A stretch of 11,377 nt of DNA. Source: Propionibacteriaceae bacterium (GTDB lineage Bacteria > Actinomycetota > Actinomycetes > Propionibacteriales > Propionibacteriaceae). Below are positions 1-6,541 of this stretch, one piece after another (the stretch's first letter is position 1; every line of letters starts with the position of its first letter). The notes under the pieces were generated by a model that worked only from the letters and a program-made list of their open reading frames with translations, did not search any database and had not been told where the DNA came from. Location: positions 61,911 to 73,287 of the forward strand of contig PMBM01000030.1 in assembly GCA_003153855.1 (NCBI GenBank), read 5' to 3'. A program made the translations under genes and the position numbers.

Positions 1-1820
1 TTGCCGAGGTGCTTGCTCATCTTGCGCCCGTCCTCGGCGAGGATGTGGCCGAGGCAGAGCACGTTCTTGTACGAGTTCTGGTCGAACGCGAGCGTCGCGA
101 CAGCCATCAACGAGTAGAACCACCCGCGCGTCTGGTCGATCGCCTCGCAGATGAAGTCGGCCGGGAACGCCTCGCCGAACTTCTCCTGCGAGCCCGCCAC
201 GTACGGGTAACCCCACTGCGCGAACGGCATCGAGCCCGAGTCGAACCAGGCGTCGATGACCTCCGTGACACGGCTCGCGGTCTCGCCGCACGTCGGGCAG
301 GCGAAGGTGACGTCGTCCACGTACGGACGGTGCGGGTCGAGCTCGGAGAAGTCCTCATGCGCCAGCTCGGACAGCTCCGCGAGCGACCCGACGCAGACCT
401 GATGGTCGTGCTGACAACGCCAGATGGGGAGCGGCGTGCCCCAGTAGCGCGAGCGCGACAGCGCCCAGTCGATGTTGTTGTCCAGCCAGTCGCCGTACCG
501 GCCGTGCTTGATCGAGTCCGGGTACCAGTTCGTCGACTCGTTCTCGCGCAGCAACGCGTCCTTGATCTGCGTCGTGCGGATGTACCAGGACGGCTGGGCG
601 TAGTACAGCAGCACCGTGTGGCAGCGCCAGCAGTGCGGGTAGCTGTGCTCGTACGCGAGCACCCGGTACATGAGGCCGCGGTCCTCGAGGTCCTTGACGA
701 GCACGGCGTCGGCCGTCTTGAAGAACATCCCCCCGACGAGCGGTACGTCCTCGGAGAACGTCCCGTCCGGACGGATCGGGTTGACCAGCGGCAGCCCGTA
801 CGTGCGGCAGGTGAGCATGTCGTCCTCACCGAACGCGGGCGCCTGGTGGACCAGGCCCGAGCCGTCCTCGGTGGTGACGTAGTCGGCGAGCAGGACGTAG
901 TGGGTTCCGCCGACGACGTCCGGGAACTCCACGAGCTCGAAGGGGCGCTGGTACTTCCAGCCTTCCATCTCGGTCCCCTTGTAGGTCTGGCCGAGACGCC
1001 ATCCCTCGCCGAGCACCTTCTCCGCGAGCGGCTCCGCGACGACGAGCGTCTCGGTGCCGTCGGTGGCCACCACGTACGTCACCTCGGGGTTCACGGCGAC
1101 GGCCGTGTTCGCGACGAGCGTCCAGGGAGTCGTCGTCCACACCAGCATCGCGGCCTTGCCGGCCAGTGGGCCGGAGGTGAGCGGGAACCGGACGTACACG
1201 GACGGGTCGGTCACCGTCTCGTACCCCTGCGCGAGCTCGTGGTCGCTCAAGGTCGTGCCACAGCGCGGGCAGTAGGGCGCGACCCGGTAGTCCTCGACGA
1301 GCAGGCCCTTGCCGTGGATCTGCTTGAGCGCCCACCACACGGACTGTACGAAGTCGGGCGACATCGTCCAGTACGCCTCGTCGAGGTTCACCCAGTAGCC
1401 CATGCGCTGCGTGAGCTCGGTGAACGCGTCGACGTGGCGGCTCACCGACTCGCGGCACTTGGTGTTGAAGGCCTCGACGCCGAACGCCTCGATGTCGGGC
1501 TTGCCGTTGAAGCCCAGCTCGCGCTCGACGGCCAGCTCGACCGGCAGGCCGTGGCAGTCCCAGCCGGCCTTACGGTCGACGTGGAAGCCCTGCATCGTAC
1601 GGAAGCGGGGGAAGACGTCCTTGAAGACCCGGGCCTCGATGTGATGGGTGCCGGGCATGCCGTTCGCCGTCGGCGGGCCCTCGTAGAACGTCCACGGCTG
1701 ACCACCAGCGGTCTGCTCGAGGGACTTGGTGAAGACGTCGGCGCCATCCCAGAACTCCAGGATCTCGCGCTCCATCGCGGGCAGGTCGACCTGCGGCGGG
1801 ACCGTGCGGTACTGGCTCAT
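1..1820 (-). CDS. ileS: isoleucyl-tRNA synthetase, N-terminal ~606 residues (3' end outside window)
   Basis: IleS attaches isoleucine to tRNA-Ile in the cytoplasm. Reading from ATG at 1820, the protein begins MSQYRTVPPQVDLPAMER. The class I signature appears as PPTANGMPGTHH (residues 49-60), the HIGH-motif variant of actinobacterial, eukaryotic-like IleS. The CP1 editing domain shows the threonine-rich TTTPWTL near residue 227 and GSGLVHQAPAFGEDD near 315. The second class I motif, KMSKH, lies at residues 600-604, a few codons from the window edge, so only the C-terminal anticodon-binding part is missing; family members are about 1040-1100 residues. A Shine-Dalgarno GAAGGAAG (1827-1834) sits 6 nt before the ATG. 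The T-box leader just upstream independently confirms the identity and the start. Long opposite-strand frames here are shadows. The window cut is the only truncation I see. Confidence 0.97.
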   Translation of the reverse strand, partial: MSQYRTVPPQVDLPAMEREILEFWDGADVFTKSLEQTAGGQPWTFYEGPPTANGMPGTHHIEARVFKDVFPRFRTMQGFHVDRKAGWDCHGLPVELAVERELGFNGKPDIEAFGVEAFNTKCRESVSRHVDAFTELTQRMGYWVNLDEAYWTMSPDFVQSVWWALKQIHGKGLLVEDYRVAPYCPRCGTTLSDHELAQGYETVTDPSVYVRFPLTSGPLAGKAAMLVWTTTPWTLVANTAVAVNPEVTYVVATDGTETLVVAEPLAEKVLGEGWRLGQTYKGTEMEGWKYQRPFELVEFPDVVGGTHYVLLADYVTTEDGSGLVHQAPAFGEDDMLTCRTYGLPLVNPIRPDGTFSEDVPLVGGMFFKTADAVLVKDLEDRGLMYRVLAYEHSYPHCWRCHTVLLYYAQPSWYIRTTQIKDALLRENESTNWYPDSIKHGRYGDWLDNNIDWALSRSRYWGTPLPIWRCQHDHQVCVGSLAELSELAHEDFSELDPHRPYVDDVTFACPTCGETASRVTEVIDAWFDSGSMPFAQWGYPYVAGSQEKFGEAFPADFICEAIDQTRGWFYSLMAVATLAFDQNSYKNVLCLGHILAEDGRKMSKHLG

Positions 1821-2034
1821 CGGGCGCTTCCTTCGTCGTCTCCAACAAAGGGACGAGGCACGCCGATTCGGCGGGCACCCCGCGGTACCACCCTTCTTGG
1901 GACCCCAAGACGCGAGTCCCCGCTCTCATGTCGCCGCTGCCGGGTCTAGTGGGCGTACGGGCTGCATGAGGCGGCCTGTTCGCTGTTCTTCCGGCGGCTC
2001 CGGGGTGATGGCCCCATCGTCGCTGTGCGGACGC
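1821..2034 (-). promoter_or_regulatory. T-box riboswitch (tRNA-Ile), translational type, upstream of ileS
   Basis: The minus strand carries the T-box sequence AAGGGTGGTACCGCGG (1880-1895). Its UGGU (1890 to 1887) is complementary to the ACCA end of uncharged tRNA-Ile. A short Stem I is visible as GGGG-CCATCA-CCCC (2002-2015) with the Ile codon ATC (2009 to 2007) in its terminal loop, as in the ultrashort Stem I class of actinobacterial ileS leaders. A Stem III hairpin CTTGG-GGTC-CCAAG spans 1896-1909. In the antisequestrator, AAGGG pairs with CCCTT. In the alternative fold, CCTTTG (about 1846-1851) pairs with CGAAGG, which overlaps the Shine-Dalgarno (1827-1835). No terminator hairpin with a U-run is seen, so control is most likely at translation initiation. 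The 5' boundary is inferred. Confidence 0.93.
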
Positions 2035-2040
2035 CTGCTG

Positions 2041-2046
2041 AGTCTA
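2041..2046 (-). promoter_or_regulatory. possible -10 box of the ileS/T-box promoter
   Basis: TAGACT on the minus strand fits TANNNT and lies about 7 nt before the presumed start of Stem I, where an ultrashort T-box transcript should begin. No good -35 box lies 16-18 nt upstream. A perfect TTGACA occurs further upstream (2089 to 2084), but its spacing does not fit this -10. It remains a candidate. Confidence 0.3.
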
Positions 2047-2119
2047 GCCCGAACCGCTAGCGTCTGGCTCAGGCGTTCCTTGCTGTCAACCACCCCGGCC
2101 GCTCGGGCGTCTAGGAGGC

Positions 2120-3340
2120 ATGGTGGACGTGGACCGACGCACGGTCTTGAGGATGCTCGGATTGTCAGCGCTCGCGTTGGAGCTGTCGGGCTGCGCGTCA
2201 GCCGGCGACGCCGGCCTCGTGATCTCGGACATCGGCAGAGCCCCACAGGGGAACCCCGTGCCGTCGACCTTGTCGACGTTCGCGGCCCAGCTGCTGGACG
2301 CGATGCCGGAGGGGAACGTCGTCCTCTCCCCCGCGTCGATCGCCGTGGTGCTCGCGATGCTCGGCAACGGTGCCTCGACCACGACCCGTACCGAGTTCGA
2401 GAAGGTCCTCGGATCGCCCATCGACACCCTCAACGTCGAGCTCAACAGCCTCGACCAGCGGCTCGTCGCGCTCGACGGCCAGAAGGACACCCACATCACG
2501 TTCTCGAACGCCCTGTGGGTCCAGAAGGGCGGCACGTGGCAGAAGCCGTTCCTCGACTCGCTGAAGAAGTGGTACGGAGCCGGAGCGAGGGCCACCGACT
2601 TCATGAAGAACCCCTCCGGAGCGGTCGACACGATCAACGCTTGGTGCAAGGACGCCACGAAAGGGCTCATCCCCACGATCGTCGACACCTCCATGATCAC
2701 CCAGTACACACGTGTCGTCGCCGGCAACGCGGTCCACATCAAGGGCACCTGGGCGACCCAGTTCAGCACGTCGATGACGAGCAAGGCGCCGTTCCGTACG
2801 GGGTCGGGCGCGGAGGTCAGCGTCGACATGATGCACGGGATGCCGTACGTCCGCTACCTGCAGACGACCTCGCTGACGTCCATAGCTCTGCCGTTCCGCC
2901 ACCCGGATCTCGCGTTCATTGTCGGGGTGCCCGCGAGCGGCCCGCTGACGCTCACGGGGCTGCCCGACCTGTGCGACGTGCTCGCCACGGAGCAGACGGA
3001 GATCGTCCTGTCGCTGCCGAAGTTCCACTCGGAGTTCGCGCAGTCGCTGAAGAGCGCGCTCACGACTCTCGGACTGGTCGACGCCTGGACTTACGGCCAG
3101 GCCGACCTGTCAGGCATGACCGGCGACCGCTCGCTGTTCCTCAGCTTCGTCCAGCACAAGGCCGTACTCACCGTCGACGAGACCGGGGCCGAGGGTGCCG
3201 CCGTCACCGCGGGTGGCGCACAGGCCGCATCGATGCCCGGGACAACCTTCGTGGTCGACCAGCCGTTCTTCTGGGCGATCGCTCACGTACCGACGAAGTC
3301 CCTCGTCATGCTCGGCCGAGAGGTCGACCCGACGCACTAG
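2120..3340 (+). CDS. serpin-family serine protease inhibitor, predicted Tat-exported lipoprotein (copy 1)
   Basis: Serpins trap target proteases by suicide inhibition through an exposed reactive loop. The N-terminus is a twin-arginine lipoprotein signal: DRRTVLRMLGL (residues 5-15), a hydrophobic stretch, then lipobox LSGC with Cys25, which predicts an outer-face membrane anchor. Serpin landmarks follow in order: SPASI (70-74), NALW (130-133), GNAVHIKGTW (202-211), HKAVLTVDETG (346-356) and the signature FVVDQPFFWAI (377-387). The loop hinge ETGAEGAAVT (354-363) has the small residues needed for strand insertion, so inhibition is plausible. Counting 17 residues from Glu354 puts P1 near Ala370-Ser371-Met372. 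The length (406 aa) suits a complete serpin. An AGGAGG (2113-2118) is only 1 nt from the ATG, so GTG at 2123 or 2129 may be the true start. The gene is followed 58 nt later by a paralogue. The target protease is unknown. Confidence 0.92.
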   Translation: MVDVDRRTVLRMLGLSALALELSGCASAGDAGLVISDIGRAPQGNPVPSTLSTFAAQLLDAMPEGNVVLSPASIAVVLAMLGNGASTTTRTEFEKVLGSPIDTLNVELNSLDQRLVALDGQKDTHITFSNALWVQKGGTWQKPFLDSLKKWYGAGARATDFMKNPSGAVDTINAWCKDATKGLIPTIVDTSMITQYTRVVAGNAVHIKGTWATQFSTSMTSKAPFRTGSGAEVSVDMMHGMPYVRYLQTTSLTSIALPFRHPDLAFIVGVPASGPLTLTGLPDLCDVLATEQTEIVLSLPKFHSEFAQSLKSALTTLGLVDAWTYGQADLSGMTGDRSLFLSFVQHKAVLTVDETGAEGAAVTAGGAQAASMPGTTFVVDQPFFWAIAHVPTKSLVMLGREVDPTH

Positions 3341-3383
3341 GCGTCATCTTGTCGAACCCCTGTGTCAACCATTCGTATGGCGG

Positions 3384-3389
3384 TAGCGT
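3384..3389 (+). promoter_or_regulatory. possible -10 box giving a leaderless serpin 2 transcript
   Basis: TAGCGT fits TANNNT and ends 9 nt before the GTG at 3399, so transcription could start at or next to the start codon. No Shine-Dalgarno is visible before that GTG, which fits a leaderless mRNA. The same octamer TAGCGTCT occurs upstream of serpin 1 (2058-2065). No -35 box is convincing. Read-through from serpin 1 across the 58-nt gap is the alternative. Confidence 0.25.
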
Positions 3390-3398
3390 CTCTCCATC

Positions 3399-4616
3399 GT
3401 GAACGACCTAGATCGTCGGGCGCTGCTACAGCTGCTCGGGTTGTCAGCGCTGACACTGCCGCTGGCGGGCTGCGAACGGGGCGACGCAGCCATGGCCATC
3501 GCAGATGTCGCGCGGGCCCCGCAGGGCGACCCCGTGCGATCGACGCTCACGAAGTTCGCCGCCGGCCTGTTGGATGCGATGCCGAATGGCAATGTGGTCG
3601 TCTCTCCCACATCGATCGCCGTGTCGCTCGCGATGCTGGGCAACGGAGCATCGACCACGACCCGTACCGAGTTCGAGAAGGTCCTCGGGTCGCCCATCGA
3701 CGCGCTCAACGTCGAGCTCAACGGCCTCGCACAGCGGCTCGTGGCGATGGAAGGCCAGAAGGGCACCGAGATGACCTTCTGGAACGCGTTGTGGCTCCAG
3801 AAGGGCCACTGGCAGCAACCCTTCCTCGAGGCCATGAAGAGGTGGTACGGCGCGGGTGTCCGTCTCGCCGACTTCGTCAACGACCCGGCCGCGGTGGTGA
3901 CCGCGATCAACGCTTTCGCCGACATAGGGACGAACGGACTCGTGCCGTCGATCGTCGACAACTCGATGGTCACGAGGGACACGCGCATCGTGACGGGCAA
4001 CGCGATGTACATCAAGGGTTCGTGGGTGACCGACTTCGTCAAAGAGCTGACGACCAAGGAACCGTTCGGTACGGGATCGGGTGCGCAGGTGAGCGCCGAC
4101 ACCATGCACGCGTCATGGCGGATCCCCTACCTGCAGAGCGGCCTGGTGACGTCAGTCGCCCTGCCGTTCCGTCACGAGGACCTGGCGTTCATCGTCGCGC
4201 TGCCCATGAGCACCGGTCCGGTGAAGCTCACGGGCCTGCCCGACCTGTGCGACGTGCTCGACGCGGACGAGGCTCTGGTCGACCTCGCGCTGCCGAAGTT
4301 CCACGCCGAGTTCACGTCGTCGCTGAAGGCCGCGCTCACCGGGTTGGGGCTCGTGGACGCCTGGAACGACGCCGCCGACTTCACCGGCATGACCGGCGAC
4401 CGGTCGCTGCAGCTCGGCTTCGTCCAGCACAAGGCCGTCGTCACAGTCGACGAGACCGGAGCCAAGGCTGCGGCGGTGACCGCGGGCGGTGCGGAGACGA
4501 CGTCGATGCCCATGTCCCGTGACTTCCACGTGGACCGGGCGTTCCTCTGGGCGATCGCTCACGTCCCGACGAGGTCACTCGTCATGCTCGGACGCGAGGA
4601 CGACCCGACGTCCTAG
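3399..4616 (+). CDS. serpin-family serine protease inhibitor, predicted Tat-exported lipoprotein (copy 2)
   Basis: This 405-residue paralogue of the preceding gene has roughly two-thirds identical residues by eye and the same architecture. The twin-arginine signal is DLDRRALLQLLGL, followed by lipobox LAGC with Cys25. Serpin core motifs are SPTSI, NALW, GNAMYIKGSW, VQHKAVVTVDETG and AFLWAIAHVPTRSLVMLGRE. The hinge ETGAKAAAVT (352-361) is closer to the inhibitory consensus than that of copy 1. The distal loop differs: TTSMPMSRDFHVDRAF here against AASMPGTTFVVDQPF in copy 1, so the two probably bind different proteases. The start is GTG at 3399 because it aligns exactly with copy 1; no Shine-Dalgarno is evident. 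A nearly unchanged nucleotide block shared with copy 1 (3651-3688) suggests duplication with local gene conversion. The gene converges on the M16-like gene, with a hairpin between. Confidence 0.92.
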   Translation: MNDLDRRALLQLLGLSALTLPLAGCERGDAAMAIADVARAPQGDPVRSTLTKFAAGLLDAMPNGNVVVSPTSIAVSLAMLGNGASTTTRTEFEKVLGSPIDALNVELNGLAQRLVAMEGQKGTEMTFWNALWLQKGHWQQPFLEAMKRWYGAGVRLADFVNDPAAVVTAINAFADIGTNGLVPSIVDNSMVTRDTRIVTGNAMYIKGSWVTDFVKELTTKEPFGTGSGAQVSADTMHASWRIPYLQSGLVTSVALPFRHEDLAFIVALPMSTGPVKLTGLPDLCDVLDADEALVDLALPKFHAEFTSSLKAALTGLGLVDAWNDAADFTGMTGDRSLQLGFVQHKAVVTVDETGAKAAAVTAGGAETTSMPMSRDFHVDRAFLWAIAHVPTRSLVMLGREDDPTS

Positions 4617-4630
4617 GAGCGCAGGGCTTC

Positions 4631-4669
4631 GTGGGGAGGTCCACCAGCCGCGCGCTGGACTGTCCTCAC
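4631..4669. terminator. bidirectional hairpin between convergent genes
   Basis: An imperfect stem runs from GTGGGGAGGTCCA (4631-4643) to TGGACTGTCCTCAC (4656-4669), enclosing the perfect inner stem CCAGC-CGCGC-GCTGG (4644-4658, sharing bases at the junction). It begins 14 nt after the serpin 2 stop and overlaps the stop codon of the opposing gene. There is no T-run on either side, as is common in high-GC actinobacteria, so termination is inferred from position and symmetry. Confidence 0.55.
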
Positions 4670-6285
4670 GGCCGGTCCGCGTCAGCCCAGCCCGTCAGGC
4701 GGCCGGCGACGTCGAACTGGCTCGTCTTCTGAGCACGTAGCGGAAGGGTGGCAGCAGCCGCGATCGGCCCGACCTTCTTCTTCACGGACTTCCAGACGGT
4801 CTTCTTCTGCATCGGCTCCGGCTGCGGCACGTCGACGCGCTCGGGCAGGGCCACCCGGAGGTCGGCCGGCACCATCGAGTCGATCGCGCCGACGAGCTGC
4901 GGCCCCTGCTCGTACAGGGTCGGTTCGATCGCGTGCTCGAAGCCGTCACGGGTGATGATGACGCGCCCGCCGTCGCCGTACGCGAGGAGCAGGACGATCT
5001 CGGCGGCCGGGATGTCGAGGCCGGAGCGCTCGTCGTCGCGCAGGTGGATGAGGCCGGGCATGACGTACGCGGCGGCCTTCGGGCTGCTGCTGGACAGCGA
5101 CGCGTGGGCCGCGGGGCCTTCGCCGCGAGCGCGACCCTTCACGGGCGCGTCGACGGGCATGTCGAACGGGTTGTCCAGGTCGCTACCGGCCGGCAGTCCG
5201 ACGAGGTGACGGTCCTGGACTCGTACGGCCAGCTCCGCGACTTCGATCGGCGTGACGCTCTCGGCCTTCTTGAGCATGTCCAACGGCGACAGTGCGGGCA
5301 GCCCGAGCAGGTCGTCGAGCGCGGCGCGTTGCAGGATCTCGAAGTGCTGCGACGGGTCGGACGCCAGGCGGCGCGTCTCCACGACAAGGTCGTCGAGCTC
5401 GTGCGGCATGGCCCCGGTACGGACGACGTCGCGCAACGCGGCCTCGAAGCAGCCGTGGATGAAGCTCGCCGGCGTCTCCACCGCCGAGGCGGTGAGCAGG
5501 ACGGCCGAGCGGACGTCGTCGAGTCGCGAGACGTGCGCCCTTGCGGGCGGGTCGTTGGGACGCTGCGAGCGCAGCCGGCGGGTGGTGCGCTCGGCGACCA
5601 CTTTGCCCAGGAAGTAGGCGACGCGGTCCTCGGTGACGACACCGAGCAGGCCGACCTCGGTGCCGTTGACCTCGGTGACCGCGGGACGGCGTCTGGTCTG
5701 CACGTCGCGTTCGGGCGGCGACCAGCGCTCGTCGGAGCCGACGACGAGCTCGAGCCCGTCAGGGACGACGCCGTCGAAGCAGATCGCCATGTTCTCGGCC
5801 GTGTACACGACCGAGGTGAACCACCGCATCGTGGAGCTGTCGAGGCGAGCTATGCCGTACTCGGGGAATCCCGCGAGCCCGTACCCGTGCGCGCCGAGCT
5901 CGCGGCGGAGCAGCTGACCGAAGATGTTGGGCGTACGGCCCAGAGCTGTACGGGCGGCGACGATCTCCGCCAACTGGTCGAGGTCAGGCTTGATGAAGCG
6001 GCCGATCGTCCACCGGACGCCTTCAGCGAGCAGGTCCGGGGCGGCGTGGATGACGAGGGTGGTGTGGAGGCCGCGGACCGTACCGGTGACCGTGATGCCG
6101 TCAGGCGCGTTGGCGCACAGGGCGAGGTCCTTGGCGACGGCCAGCCAGCCGCGCGTCTCGGGCGTCTCGTCGGCGATGCCGGCCCGGACGATGATGGCTG
6201 CTCGTGTCGCGGGGCGTGGGGTGCCGGTCGACCAGATCGGGACCCCGGACACCTCGGACCGTATCCACAGCGACTCTTCGCTCAT
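4666..6285 (-). CDS. M16-peptidase-like protein lacking the zinc motif (function unknown)
   Basis: The product has 539 residues. ATG at 6285 (MSEESLWIRSEV) was chosen because GGAAGG lies 7 nt upstream; an in-frame ATG at 6354 would add 23 residues without a comparable ribosome site. The layout resembles the M16 (insulinase/mitochondrial processing peptidase) fold. A first lobe contains AAIIVRAGIADETPETRG and GFPEYGIARLDSS...YTAENMAICFDGVVPDG. A second lobe from about residue 240 contains the helix FLGKVVAERTTRRLRSQR. The HXXEH zinc-binding motif expected after the first strand is absent: the site reads WLAVAKDLALCA. If M16-related, it is therefore a catalytically dead homologue. A further ~110 residues (IPAAEIVLLLAYGDGGRVIITRDGFEHAIEP, then a basic KKTVWKSVKKKVG segment) form a C-terminal module I do not recognise. 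No signal peptide or membrane helix is seen, so it is probably cytoplasmic. The coding call is firm; the family assignment is by pattern only. Confidence 0.8.
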   Translation of the reverse strand: MSEESLWIRSEVSGVPIWSTGTPRPATRAAIIVRAGIADETPETRGWLAVAKDLALCANAPDGITVTGTVRGLHTTLVIHAAPDLLAEGVRWTIGRFIKPDLDQLAEIVAARTALGRTPNIFGQLLRRELGAHGYGLAGFPEYGIARLDSSTMRWFTSVVYTAENMAICFDGVVPDGLELVVGSDERWSPPERDVQTRRRPAVTEVNGTEVGLLGVVTEDRVAYFLGKVVAERTTRRLRSQRPNDPPARAHVSRLDDVRSAVLLTASAVETPASFIHGCFEAALRDVVRTGAMPHELDDLVVETRRLASDPSQHFEILQRAALDDLLGLPALSPLDMLKKAESVTPIEVAELAVRVQDRHLVGLPAGSDLDNPFDMPVDAPVKGRARGEGPAAHASLSSSSPKAAAYVMPGLIHLRDDERSGLDIPAAEIVLLLAYGDGGRVIITRDGFEHAIEPTLYEQGPQLVGAIDSMVPADLRVALPERVDVPQPEPMQKKTVWKSVKKKVGPIAAAATLPLRAQKTSQFDVAGRLTGWADADRP

Positions 6286-6377
6286 CGCACACCTTCCGCG
6301 CACAGACTCGTCCATCGCGCAGTCTGCCGCCGCCGGAGAGGAGGACCGGCTCAAGGTGGCATGAGTCTCATGAACCT

Positions 6378-6491
6378 CGCGTGCGGTTCAGGCAAAGCCA
6401 GCTGAGGCACGCGCACAACCTTTGTGGTGCAGAAACGTGGTCAGAAGGGTTGTGCGGGGAACCTGAAGGTTGTGCGCGTGCGGTTCAGGCA
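6378..6491. repeat. cluster of direct and inverted repeats upstream of the M16-like gene
   Basis: A perfect 17-bp direct repeat CGCGTGCGGTTCAGGCA occurs at 6378-6394 and 6475-6491. Between and overlapping these lies a perfect 16-bp inverted repeat: GCACGCGCACAACCTT (6407-6422) against 6466-6481. The core GGTTGTGCG occurs three times: inverted at 6412-6420, direct at 6449-6457 and direct at 6469-6477. Smaller dyads are TGAACC/GGTTCA (6371-6390) and AACCT-GA-AGGTT (6460-6471). The cluster lies between two minus-strand genes, 90-210 nt upstream of the M16-like start. It could be an operator array, a small insertion or a structured RNA; nothing here decides. Confidence 0.8.
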
Positions 6492-6496
6492 TGGAA

Positions 6497-6528
6497 CGGC
6501 CACGGACACCTCGAGATGTCCGTGGCCG
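6497..6528 (-). terminator. strong hairpin downstream of the SHOCT gene
   Basis: The arms CGGCCACGGACA (6497-6508) and TGTCCGTGGCCG (6517-6528) are perfect 12-bp complements around an 8-nt loop. A further GAA/TTC extension is possible across a 2-nt bulge. It begins 13 nt past the stop codon of the minus-strand SHOCT gene, the expected place for a factor-independent terminator, although no U-run follows. Confidence 0.7.
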
Positions 6529-6541
6529 AGTTCGGTGCGCG

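Noticed and set aside
9..1949. 646-codon open frame on the plus strand opposite ileS
   Set aside because: The encoded protein is low-complexity, rich in Arg, Val and Asp, with no family resemblance. The minus strand encodes a clear IleS; this is a GC-rich antisense shadow.
1726..3402. 558-codon plus-strand frame spanning the T-box and serpin 1
   Set aside because: It crosses the antisense of ileS, the riboswitch and a second frame of serpin 1; Arg-rich composition with no recognisable domain.
3362..4522. 386-codon plus-strand frame over serpin 2
   Set aside because: It is a +1-type shadow of the serpin gene, Arg/His/Gly-rich, and lacks a ribosome site.
6286..6354. N-terminal extension of the M16-like protein from an ATG at 6354
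   Set aside because: The extension has no ribosome site and an unremarkable Ser/Ala/Arg composition, while GGAAGG lies 7 nt before the ATG at 6285.
4933..6405. 490-codon plus-strand frame opposite the M16-like gene
   Set aside because: It has typical antisense composition (many Arg, Asp, Val and Gly repeats). The minus-strand frame has better protein character and a ribosome site.
6378..6491. CRISPR array
   Set aside because: There are only two copies of the 17-bp direct repeat, overlapping inverted repeats, no regular spacers and no cas genes.
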